Part shown: in pieces, positions 1-4,596 of the stretch
How positions within the stretch are numbered: the stretch's first letter is position 1
Layout: each line of letters begins with the position of its first letter
Source of the DNA: a bacterium
GTDB lineage: Archaea; Nanobdellota; Nanobdellia; Pacearchaeales; GW2011-AR1
NCBI GenBank assembly: GCA_030588935.1
Contig: JAUUWR010000056.1
Location: forward strand, 1-6,127
Direction: 5' to 3'
DNA length: 6,127 nucleotides
Notes under the pieces: model-generated
The model's database searches: none
What the model saw: the letters and a program-made list of their open reading frames with translations, nothing else
Told to the model about the DNA's origin: nothing
Position numbers and translations under genes: made by a program

Positions 1-178
1 CATTATAAGTTGCTTTAACTGTGAATTCTTGGTCTCCTTCTGCATCATCATCTATATCAAGATATATACTGACATCTTTTGATTCTCCTGCATCAAGAGT
101 TATTGTTTGAGGTTCAATTTCACTTACACATGACAATAAACTGTTTCCAAATATTGAAATAACATAGTCTGTTGTTTC
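1..178 (-). other. In-frame continuation of the surface protein past TAA (partial)
   Basis: I translated the minus strand directly after the TAA at 179-181. It gives 59 further residues with no stop up to the window edge. They start ETTDYVISIFGNSLL, then SCVSEIEPQTITLDAGES, and continue through KDVSIYLDIDDDAEGD to EFTVKATYN. This is the second half of the NEW3/CARDB-like domain that begins near residue 472 (PEAIAGKQVIIRATIKNT). The usual pattern is a strand ending in NT, a short turn, then TTDYxxSI and a DAGES-type turn. Composition and acidity match the upstream part. No in-frame ATG is present that could restart translation within this stretch. It is therefore most likely part of the same gene, separated by a nonsense mutation, a sequence error or a read-through stop. 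The true 3' end lies outside the window. Confidence 0.75.
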
Positions 179-1687
179 TTATACTGTATTTTTAATTGTT
201 GCTCTTATAATAACTTGTTTTCCTGCAATTGCTTCAGGAGTTTCTGGGTCAAGTTCTGCTGTTATCTTAGGATCTTCAGTTTCAACTTCGCAGTTGCCTT
301 CTACTTTAAGGTATGCTCTGAAAATCTTAGAACGCTCATCATATAGATCATCATCTTCATCATAATCATAATAAGTCTGGAATTCTAATGCGTAAATTTT
401 TTCTTCTGCATCTTTTGGAACTGTAAAAGCAAAATCTATTTCTTCTTTATCTCCTGCTTCATCCATGTCTTCTCTTATCTCGTAATCAAGGTCTATTCCT
501 AATGCTTCGTTGAATAATGTTACTTTAACTTGTTCCTGGTCTTCGTCGCCAATATTCCAAACATCTACAAGTAATCTTACTTCTGTACCACATGATGCTG
601 GAATTTGGTCAGGCAATTCGTCAATATCAACAACAACTGGTCTTTCATCATTTTCTCTTTCTTTTTCAATTTTTATTTCAGCATAATATTCAGAACTGCC
701 AAAATCACTATCAGCTAAGTCTTCTGCATAATCAATACAAACATTATCTTCGTCTTCTTTATCAGAATATACTTTGATTTTAAGGACATATTTTCCTTCT
801 TCTAAATCTTCTGGATTAACTCTGAATTCAAAAGTATGTGTCAATTCATCATCTTCGCCTTGTTCTTCTATGTCCCCTATCTCAATTTCTTCATCATCTT
901 CGCTTATCCAGAACATTTCATCAGCTATGTCTGCTGTTGAGCCTTCTTCAAATAAACCTAATACAAAAACCATGTCTTCAATTTCACCCTCATCGCTTTC
1001 ATCATTGTTCTCTAGTTCTACTTCAACTCTTATTGTATCTAAAGGATACCAGACATTATCTTCGCTGTCATCACTTAGACCACGATTAGATATTTTTACT
1101 TTTTTGATTTCTAAATATTCATGTCCGATTGCTCCGTCGCCTGAGTTACAAAAATCTTCTTCTTCTGGTTCTGCTTCTTCTTCAGTGTATCCTGTCCAAG
1201 AAATATCGTCTATCACAATTTGATTTTCTTTAATATTATCAATTCTAATTACAACATTTCCTTCAATATTTATGTCTATTATTTCAAATGTGTGAATACC
1301 TGTATCATCAAATGCTTCTGAGGTACCTTTTGATTCTCCATTAATAAATAATTCAACTTGTCTGTCTCCAGCAGCTGTGAATCCTTTTTTTAATCTAACA
1401 GAAAAAGTTCCAATTCCATCAGTAATAGTGTTAGAATAAATTTGGCTTGTTGAATCTCTTAACATTAAACCTATTCCATCAATTCCATAATCTCCTTCAT
1501 TTCTTGATTCTTTATAACTCCAAGTTATTCCATCAACACCAACAAATGAACCATCATTGTATGTTGCTGTTGCTAAAGAATTATCAAAAGTTTCAGTATG
1601 GTCTGGGTTAGTTAATGCTATAAACATCCCAATTGTAAGTAGAATTGCTGTTAATAAAAAGAATGACAATATTTTTGTTTTCATCAT
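179..1687 (-). CDS. Acidic S-layer-like surface protein, interrupted by in-frame TAA
   Basis: This is a 502-residue secreted or surface-anchored protein that ends at a TAA (179-181), although the frame stays open beyond it. Residues 6-25 form a hydrophobic signal peptide or membrane anchor after MMKTK. Residues about 32-167 resemble a beta-sandwich module seen next to extracellular enzymes and adhesins (FDN, DGSFVG, ITWSY, GIGTFSVRLKKGF, RQVELFING, IDDISWTG). An acidic linker with EEEAEPEEEDFC follows. Residues about 190-468 hold two Ig-like beta domains related to CARDB/NEW3 or COG1361-type S-layer repeats, with isolated cysteines at 180, 317, 366 and 466. A third such domain starts near residue 472 and is cut in mid-strand by the stop. 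Acidic D/E residues are very abundant. A TATA box lies about 29 bp upstream of the first of two adjacent ATGs, so the mRNA is nearly leaderless. Putative S-layer protein is the best label; the exact role is inferred from fold resemblance only. Confidence 0.8.
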   Translation of the reverse strand: MMKTKILSFFLLTAILLTIGMFIALTNPDHTETFDNSLATATYNDGSFVGVDGITWSYKESRNEGDYGIDGIGLMLRDSTSQIYSNTITDGIGTFSVRLKKGFTAAGDRQVELFINGESKGTSEAFDDTGIHTFEIIDINIEGNVVIRIDNIKENQIVIDDISWTGYTEEEAEPEEEDFCNSGDGAIGHEYLEIKKVKISNRGLSDDSEDNVWYPLDTIRVEVELENNDESDEGEIEDMVFVLGLFEEGSTADIADEMFWISEDDEEIEIGDIEEQGEDDELTHTFEFRVNPEDLEEGKYVLKIKVYSDKEDEDNVCIDYAEDLADSDFGSSEYYAEIKIEKERENDERPVVVDIDELPDQIPASCGTEVRLLVDVWNIGDEDQEQVKVTLFNEALGIDLDYEIREDMDEAGDKEEIDFAFTVPKDAEEKIYALEFQTYYDYDEDDDLYDERSKIFRAYLKVEGNCEVETEDPKITAELDPETPEAIAGKQVIIRATIKNTV

Positions 1688-1712
1688 GTTATAATTTTGG
1701 AGTTATAACACC

Positions 1713-1720
1713 TTTATAAA
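1713..1720 (-). promoter_or_regulatory. TATA box of the surface-protein gene
   Basis: TTTATAAA, centred about 29 bp upstream of the first ATG (1685-1687) on the minus strand. The predicted start of transcription is within a few bases of the start codon, giving an almost leaderless mRNA. No GATTCC motif follows this box, unlike most other promoters in the window. Confidence 0.7.
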
Positions 1721-1767
1721 GATTATTGTTTTTTATAATATATGATTAATTAGATAAATTTGGGAAT

Positions 1768-1782
1768 TTTATCGTCGATAAA
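1768..1782. repeat. 15-bp perfect dyad upstream of surface-protein promoter
   Basis: TTTATCG and CGATAAA are perfect inverted repeats around a single central T. The site lies about 48 bp upstream of the TATA box of the surface-protein gene. A short tight dyad of this kind is typical of an operator, but it could also be chance in AT-rich DNA. A CCCC run flanks it on the minus strand. Confidence 0.4.
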
Positions 1783-1842
1783 GGGGTTTTTATTTTTGAT
1801 TTTTTATCTGAATTTTACAATTATTTTATTATATTTTTATTA

Positions 1843-1936
1843 CTAATGTTTAAAATTTTTAAGCTTTGTTAATGAGTTGAGTAAGCTTAAACTTCTCATC
1901 CTTAGAGCTTAATATTTTTGTAGATTATTGATATTT
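1843..1936 (-). repeat. Composite intergenic element, copy 1 (after dph2)
   Basis: On the plus strand: CTAATG (1843-1848), 22 bp, AATGAG (1871-1876), the palindrome TAAGCTTA (1882-1889) with 5 bp on each side, then CTCATC (1895-1900). ATGAG/CTCAT form an inner stem. TTAAGCT (1859-1865) and AGCTTAA (1906-1912) form a 7-bp outer stem. A TATA-like AAATATC (minus strand, 1930-1936) lies 7-13 bases past the dph2 stop. The GATTCC position is degraded to CATTAG but keeps the 22-bp spacing. The gene downstream has its own separate TATA box, so this copy is not obviously its core promoter. Confidence 0.65.
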
Positions 1937-1942
1937 AGTAAC

Positions 1943-2563
1943 TTATGATTTAGGCAAATCGTTTATATTAATAATATCTACATTATTCATAGCAAGCCCA
2001 GGGCATGCTGTGTTTACCCAAGAATCAATGTTGAAATTTTCAAACTGGCTTGTGTCTATGTTGTTAGAGATAAAGACAAACCCCCTTTTATTCTGTTTCT
2101 TTAATTTTTGTTTTAGTTTAATGGCTTGTTGTAGATTTTCTTGCCCTGGTTTTGTTGAAACTAAAATTCCGATTTTGTCTGCTTTTAGGAATTTAATGAG
2201 GGCTGTTTTCTTTTTTGCTTTTAATTTTGCTATTTGTTTTTCTGGAATTTTAAGGATTTTGTTGTTTTCAAGGACATATAATATAGGTGTTTGTGAAAAT
2301 AAGTTTTGGGCGTGAAATATCCCTGTTGAGATTAATAATATTGGGAGTTTGGTGTTTATTTTAGTGCAGCCTAGAACTTGCTGGGATTTTGTTACATTTA
2401 TCTTATTAGCTTTTAATTGTTGTTTAATTTGCTGTGCTAATTCTTTATATTGTATGCTATATGCTAAGAACAATGTTTTTGGAAGCTTGGCTATTTGTTC
2501 TTTTGGCAGAGTTAGATTTAGGTTTTTTTGGATTGTTGGGATGTATAATATAGGTGTTTGCAT
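1943..2563 (-). CDS. dph2: Dph2-like diphthamide synthesis protein, short form
   Basis: A 206-residue protein resembling the last two-thirds of archaeal Dph2. Dph2 uses a 4Fe-4S cluster and S-adenosylmethionine to transfer a 3-amino-3-carboxypropyl group to a histidine of elongation factor 2. Visible landmarks are VLGC (Cys66), STKPGQ (residues 136-141) and VNTACPGL (Cys187). The two cysteines are 121 residues apart, close to the spacing of the second and third cluster cysteines in the family. Full-length archaeal Dph2 is about 340 residues; the N-terminal domain with the first cysteine is absent. An in-frame TAA at 2567-2569, just before the ATG, rules out an upstream extension. QTPILY occurs at residues 2-7 and 91-96, each followed by a related P-x-(E/K)-QIAKL segment, which fits the family's internally repeated fold. 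The gene may be inactive, have a partner, or have diverged. The short size is clear; the function is doubtful. Confidence 0.75.
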   Translation of the reverse strand: MQTPILYIPTIQKNLNLTLPKEQIAKLPKTLFLAYSIQYKELAQQIKQQLKANKINVTKSQQVLGCTKINTKLPILLISTGIFHAQNLFSQTPILYVLENNKILKIPEKQIAKLKAKKKTALIKFLKADKIGILVSTKPGQENLQQAIKLKQKLKKQNKRGFVFISNNIDTSQFENFNIDSWVNTACPGLAMNNVDIININDLPKS

Positions 2564-2579
2564 TTTTTATGTTATTCTT

Positions 2580-2593
2580 GGAATCTTTATGAA
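2580..2593 (-). promoter_or_regulatory. dph2 promoter: TATA-like TTCATAAAG plus GATTCC
   Basis: On the minus strand TTCATAAAG (2585-2593) runs into GATTCC (2580-2585). The box centre is about 26 bp from the ATG at 2563, so a leaderless transcript is expected. GATTCC begins 17 bp upstream of the ATG, exactly as for pfdB. No Shine-Dalgarno sequence is visible. Confidence 0.55.
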
Positions 2594-2636
2594 AATTTAA
2601 GAAGATAAATCTAACTTAAATTTTCTTTTTTTATCT

Positions 2637-2690
2637 ATAATGTTATAAATTTTTAAGCTTCACAGAGGAATAGCTTAAGCTTATGATTCG
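2637..2690 (-). repeat. Composite intergenic element, copy 2 (between sepF and dph2)
   Basis: The core palindrome AGCTTAAGCT (2672-2681) is flanked by GAAT and ATTC, which can pair. GAGGAA (2665-2670) stands where other copies have GATGAG. The sequence AAGCTTAAAAATTT follows on the minus strand, as in copy 1. At the fixed 22-bp distance there is CATTAT (2637-2642, minus strand) instead of GATTCC. The intact GATTCC of the dph2 promoter lies about 50 bp further on. Confidence 0.55.
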
Positions 2691-2726
2691 AGCCATAAGT
2701 ATTTTATTTATTATTAGTTTATAATA

Positions 2727-2755
2727 TAGGCGAGCGAACAAAGTGAGCGAGCCTA
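2727..2755. repeat. GC-rich repeat-like element downstream of sepF
   Basis: TAGGC (2727-2731) and GCCTA (2751-2755) are inverted ends enclosing two near-identical units, GCGAGCGA and GTGAGCGA, separated by ACAAA. The stretch is far more GC-rich than the surrounding spacer. It resembles the GAGCGAA...GTGAGCGAG repeats scattered in many bacterial and archaeal genomes (from memory, not searched). The remaining 2756-2808 spacer is plain AT-rich sequence in which I see nothing else. Confidence 0.5.
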
Positions 2756-2808
2756 ATATGTTTAATTTAATATAGAACTATATAATATAAGGTTTAAAGG
2801 GTTTTTGA

Positions 2809-3207
2809 TTATTCCCTAACAACCCTCTCACCAGAAACAGCTCTTGTTCTTATTTGAGATTTGTAAATTTCTGCAAATTCGGGCGTGGCGATTATTATGT
2901 TTTCTCCAAATCCAGAAATACTGCCTTCTAAAGCGTCAACAGTCTTTTTGATTTTTGAAATTGCTCTTTTTAGCTCAATAATATCTCTTTTCTTTAGGTT
3001 TTTAAAATCAATGATTGCAATTGTGTATCCTTCTCTTAATGCATTTAAGATTGGATTGACATCTTCAAAACTTTTTAGGACAAAGGGTCTTACAATAACT
3101 TTTGCTTTTTTGACTTCTTTTCCTAAATCAATTTCAATATATTCTGGTGAATCTTCTCCTCCAGAAAAAGCCCCTGAAAAACTTTTTTTTATTCTATCAA
3201 ACACCAT
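2809..3207 (-). CDS. sepF: SepF-like cell division protein (DUF552)
   Basis: A 132-residue protein that in archaea tethers the FtsZ ring to the inner face of the membrane and organises division. The N-terminal MVFDRIKKSFSGAF can form an amphipathic membrane-binding helix, as in other SepF proteins. A short acidic linker (GEDSPEYIEIDL, residues 17-28) leads to the globular SepF domain at about 35-118. Its hallmarks are visible: VIVRPFVLKSFEDVNPILNA, then EGYTIAIIDFKNL with a basic helix after it, and finally ALEGSISGFGENIIIATP. Length is normal for archaeal SepF. The gene stands alone between pfdB and the dph2-like gene; ftsZ is not in the window. Its TATA box centre is 26-27 bp from the ATG, so the mRNA is predicted to be leaderless. 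The composite element lies farther upstream than in most neighbours. The family assignment is firm. Confidence 0.9.
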   Translation of the reverse strand: MVFDRIKKSFSGAFSGGEDSPEYIEIDLGKEVKKAKVIVRPFVLKSFEDVNPILNALREGYTIAIIDFKNLKKRDIIELKRAISKIKKTVDALEGSISGFGENIIIATPEFAEIYKSQIRTRAVSGERVVRE

Positions 3208-3229
3208 GATTAAAAATTGTTGTCTTAAG

Positions 3230-3237
3230 TTTATAAA
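3230..3237 (-). promoter_or_regulatory. sepF TATA box (leaderless)
   Basis: TTTATAAA, followed on the minus strand by 22 bases and then the ATG at 3207. This is the canonical archaeal spacing for transcription starting at the start codon itself, and it supports the chosen start. Confidence 0.7.
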
Positions 3238-3279
3238 TATTATTGTTTTTGATTAGTTAATTTTATTGTTTGTTTAACT

Positions 3280-3324
3280 GGAATCTTAATGGATATTTCT
3301 GTGGGCAGATGAGTAGCTTAAGCT
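3280..3324 (-). repeat. Composite intergenic element, copy 3 (pfdB-sepF)
   Basis: On the minus strand: palindrome AGCTTAAGCT (3315-3324), CTCATC (3308-3313), exactly 22 bp, then GATTCC (3280-3285) within TTAAGATTCCAGTTAA. The second GATGAG arm is absent. GATTCC is 73 bp from the sepF ATG here, and sepF has a separate TATA box. This argues that palindrome and GATTCC travel as one unit rather than GATTCC being tied to the start codon. Confidence 0.65.
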
Positions 3325-3331
3325 TTTTATG

Positions 3332-3350
3332 TTTGACTTATTATGTCAAA
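3332..3350 (-). terminator. Possible hairpin terminator after pfdB
   Basis: TTTGAC (minus strand, 3345-3350) can pair with GTCAAA (3332-3337) around a 7-base loop. It lies 15 bases past the pfdB stop. No strong U run follows on the minus strand, so it may instead be a processing or stability hairpin. Confidence 0.3.
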
Positions 3351-3365
3351 AATTAGCGATACAAA

Positions 3366-3713
3366 TTATTTTATCTTCTTCATAATCTCTTTTCTTAGTT
3401 TTTCTACTTGTTCTGCTAATTGAGTTTCTTGTTTTTCAATTGAGTTTAGTCTTAATGCTAAAAGCTCTTTTTTTTGTTTAAGTTCTTTTTCTAGTTTTTC
3501 TTTGTCTGCTTTAATCATTATATTGCTTATTAGTTTAAAAACATCGTCTTTAGATTTTGAAATTTCTGATAAAGCGCTTTCTGTCTCATTTAGTTCTATT
3601 TGAAAAGCTTGTTTTTGCATAAGCAAAGCTTGTAAGTTTTGTTCTAAAATCTGGATTTCCTGGATTTGCTGCTGTGTTTTTTCATCAAGTTTTATTTTAT
3701 TTTCTGTTGGCAT
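3366..3713 (-). CDS. pfdB: Prefoldin subunit beta
   Basis: A 115-residue protein, the usual length for archaeal prefoldin beta. Four beta and two alpha subunits form the jellyfish-shaped hexamer that holds unfolded proteins and passes them to the group II chaperonin in the cytosol. The N-terminal half (about 8-50) is a Q/L-rich coiled-coil helix with heptad pattern (QQQIQEIQILEQNLQALL, then QKQAFQIELNETESAL). A central part (about 50-70, SKSKDDVFKLISNIMIK) matches the beta-hairpin segment, where the family has VYKxVGxIL. A second K/E/L-rich coiled coil fills 70-115. The DVFKLISNIMIKADKEKLEKEL stretch, split as DVFKLISNI and MIKADKEKLEKEL, is characteristic of beta subunits. It follows rpl37ae and rpoP, a common archaeal order; the small pcc1 gene often found next to pfdB is not present. 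The promoter is leaderless-like. Confidence 0.9.
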   Translation of the reverse strand: MPTENKIKLDEKTQQQIQEIQILEQNLQALLMQKQAFQIELNETESALSEISKSKDDVFKLISNIMIKADKEKLEKELKQKKELLALRLNSIEKQETQLAEQVEKLRKEIMKKIK

Positions 3714-3729
3714 TTTTTGTTATTTTTTT

Positions 3730-3744
3730 GGAATCTCTAAAAAA
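3730..3744 (-). promoter_or_regulatory. pfdB promoter: TTTTTTAG plus GATTCC
   Basis: The T-rich box TTTTTTAG (3737-3744, minus strand) is centred about 27 bp from the ATG at 3713. GATTCC (3730-3735) begins 17 bp upstream of the ATG. The transcript is expected to start at or within a few bases of the start codon. Confidence 0.5.
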
Positions 3745-3779
3745 TTATCAAGCCCTTCAGATGAGAAGCTTAAGCTTCT
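3730..3779 (-). repeat. Composite intergenic element, copy 4 (rpoP-pfdB)
   Basis: It contains a perfect 16-bp palindrome, AGAAGCTTAAGCTTCT (3764-3779), the longest core of the seven copies. GATGAG (plus strand, 3760-3765) overlaps its left end. GATTCC (minus strand, 3730-3735) follows after 24 bp. On the minus strand, GGCTTGAT occurs both before and after the core as a direct repeat. On the minus strand this unit leads straight into the pfdB promoter. Confidence 0.65.
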
Positions 3780-3847
3780 TAATCAAGCCATCATAATTTT
3801 ATTTTAGTGCTATTTATTAATTATTGATGTTTTTAAATTTAACTGTA

Positions 3848-3985
3848 TTAAACAGCTTTGATTTTTGTTGTGTGTTTTCTTGGCTTGTAGAAGATTTTAG
3901 AACCACAGCCAGGGCAGAGAAATCTTTTTTGGAGTGTTTTGTTTGTTATTTTTTTCCCGCAATTGAAACATTTATATGCTGCCAT
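3848..3985 (-). CDS. rpoP: RNA polymerase subunit P (Rpo12)
   Basis: A 45-residue protein found by reading the minus strand from ATG at 3985 to TAA at 3848-3850. It is the archaeal counterpart of eukaryotic Rpb12, a small zinc-binding subunit that helps join the Rpo3/Rpo10/Rpo11 assembly platform to the rest of RNA polymerase. Sequence landmarks are MAAYKCFNCGKKI at the start, RFLCPGCGSKIFYKPR in the middle and a basic C-terminus ending KIKAV. Four zinc ligands are visible as two CxxC pairs, Cys6/Cys9 and Cys24/Cys27. Length is typical (44-50 residues). It sits between rpl37ae and pfdB, a frequent archaeal arrangement. GATTCC lies about 31 bp upstream of the start, and the 5' leader is almost pure A/T with no ribosome-binding site. 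The assignment is firm despite the small size. Confidence 0.93.
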   Translation of the reverse strand: MAAYKCFNCGKKITNKTLQKRFLCPGCGSKIFYKPRKHTTKIKAV

Positions 3986-4015
3986 TTTTATTATTTTATT
4001 TTATATTTTTTATCT

Positions 4016-4102
4016 GGAATCTCTTTGTATTATTAAATTACTCAGATGAGTTGCTTGCTTCTCATCCCTAGAGAGTAATATTGTATTAAGTTATTGGTAT
4101 TT
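4016..4102 (-). repeat. Composite intergenic element, copy 5 (rpl37ae-rpoP)
   Basis: This copy has the clearest hairpin: ATTACTC (4073-4079, minus strand) pairs with GAGTAAT (4037-4043), and inside it GATGAG (4061-4066) pairs with CTCATC (4045-4050) around a 10-base loop. The usual AAGCTT core is replaced by AAGCAAGCAA. GATTCC (4016-4021) follows 23 bp after CTCATC. A TATA-like AAATACC (4096-4102), inside TATTTAAATACC, is centred 24 bp before the CTCTCT that opens the hairpin, so this could also be a promoter plus structured leader. Confidence 0.7.
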
Positions 4103-4113
4103 AAATATTTTGT

Positions 4114-4335
4114 TTATTCTTTTTTGGGTAAAATATAAATATGTGATGCGAATTTCTTTTTGCATTTTTTGCAAAACCAAATTCCTTTTGATAATCTTTT
4201 TGCCACGCCATTACAAAATATGCATTGTTGTTTTTTTCTTTGTTCTGATTCTATTTCTGCGATTTTGGTTCTGGCTTTACGACCATATCTTGCTCCGTAT
4301 CTTCCCGCTGCTTTTACTTTTTTCTTTTTTGACAT
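4114..4335 (-). CDS. rpl37ae: Large ribosomal subunit protein eL43 (L37Ae)
   Basis: A 73-residue zinc-ribbon protein of the large ribosomal subunit, which binds 23S rRNA and is confined to archaea and eukaryotes. The basic N-terminus with GRYGARYGRKAR (residues 11-22) is the family's rRNA-binding signature. Zinc ligands are Cys38/Cys41 (CIFC) and Cys55/Cys58 (CKKC), with the expected GIWFC between. The C-terminal KFAGGAYTP motif common in the family is altered to KFASHIYILP, a mild divergence. The length is at the short end of the family range. The start MSKKKKVKAAGRYG matches the usual N-terminus, so no other start is needed. The gene follows tRNA-Pro and composite element 6, and precedes rpoP. 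Its 5' leader is A/T only, with GATTCT 33 bp from the ATG. Confidence 0.93.
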   Translation of the reverse strand: MSKKKKVKAAGRYGARYGRKARTKIAEIESEQRKKQQCIFCNGVAKRLSKGIWFCKKCKKKFASHIYILPKKE

Positions 4336-4367
4336 TTTTTGTTATTTTTTATTTATATTATTTAACT

Positions 4368-4460
4368 AGAATCTTAAAAATTTTTAAGTTTGATTGATGA
4401 GTAACATAAGCTTAATCTCCTCCTATTTAGAGAGTTATATTTTTGGATATATTGATATTT
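4368..4460 (-). repeat. Composite intergenic element, copy 6 (tRNA-Pro to rpl37ae)
   Basis: On the plus strand: GATGAG (4396-4401), five bases, TAAGCTTA (4407-4414), then CTCCTC as a one-mismatch partner of GATGAG. On the minus strand, CTCATC is followed after exactly 22 bp by GATTCT (4368-4373), a one-base variant of GATTCC. The spacer holds a perfect 16-bp A/T palindrome, CTTAAAAATTTTTAAG (4373-4388), whose end forms the TATA-like box of the rpl37ae promoter. AAATATC (4454-4460) stands before a CTCTCT tract as in copy 5. Confidence 0.65.
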
Positions 4461-4479
4461 ATTTTTGTTATTCTTTAAA

Positions 4480-4552
4480 TGGGAATGCCCAGATTTGAAC
4501 TGGGATCGGAAGCTCCCAAAGCTCCAATGCTACCAGGTTACACCACATCCCC
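4480..4552 (-). tRNA. tRNA-Pro (anticodon UGG)
   Basis: A 73-nt cloverleaf without intron. Acceptor stem GGGGATG pairs with CATTCCC (one G-T pair), with discriminator A at 4480. The D arm is GTGT / GCAT around AACCTGGTA, with the conserved GG. The anticodon stem GGAGC/GCTTC carries loop TTTGGGA with anticodon TGG (4516-4518 on the plus strand). The T arm is CCCAG / CTGGG with loop TTCAAAT. The variable loop has four bases. CCA is not encoded and must be added by the CCA-adding enzyme. It lies 44 bases past the rpl11 stop but has its own TATA box. Confidence 0.95.
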
Positions 4553-4575
4553 TTAATTTTATTAAATTGGGGGTG

Positions 4576-4583
4576 TTTATAAA
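4576..4583 (-). promoter_or_regulatory. tRNA-Pro TATA box at leaderless spacing
   Basis: TTTATAAA lies in the short gap between rpl11 and the tRNA. Its centre is 27 bp from G1 of the mature tRNA, so predicted initiation falls on the tRNA's own first base. The box itself is as strong as those of sepF and the surface-protein gene. Confidence 0.7.
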
Positions 4584-4596
4584 GATTATCAAAACT

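Noticed and set aside
179..181. Genome-wide reassignment of TAA as a sense codon
   Set aside because: TAA is the plausible end of spt5, rpl37ae, rpoP, pfdB, sepF and dph2 at normal protein lengths.
592..1223. Open frames on the plus strand opposite the surface-protein gene
   Set aside because: Their serine-, histidine- and leucine-rich translations are antisense images of the D/E-rich gene. There is no promoter or recognisable domain.
2010..2600. Plus-strand frames opposite the dph2-like gene
   Set aside because: Phe/Cys-rich products typical of antisense reading of Lys-rich AT-rich genes; the minus-strand frame has family motifs.
2564..2808. Missing N-terminal domain of Dph2 hidden in the spacer upstream
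   Set aside because: The spacer is AT-rich with a stop just before the ATG and contains the repeat elements; no Dph2 domain 1 motif is visible in any frame I read.
4037..4079. C/D box sRNA (GATGAG as box C, CTGA as box D)
   Set aside because: Box C deviates from RTGATGA, the distance is too short for two guide regions, and GATGAG pairs fully with CTCATC, which competes with a kink-turn.
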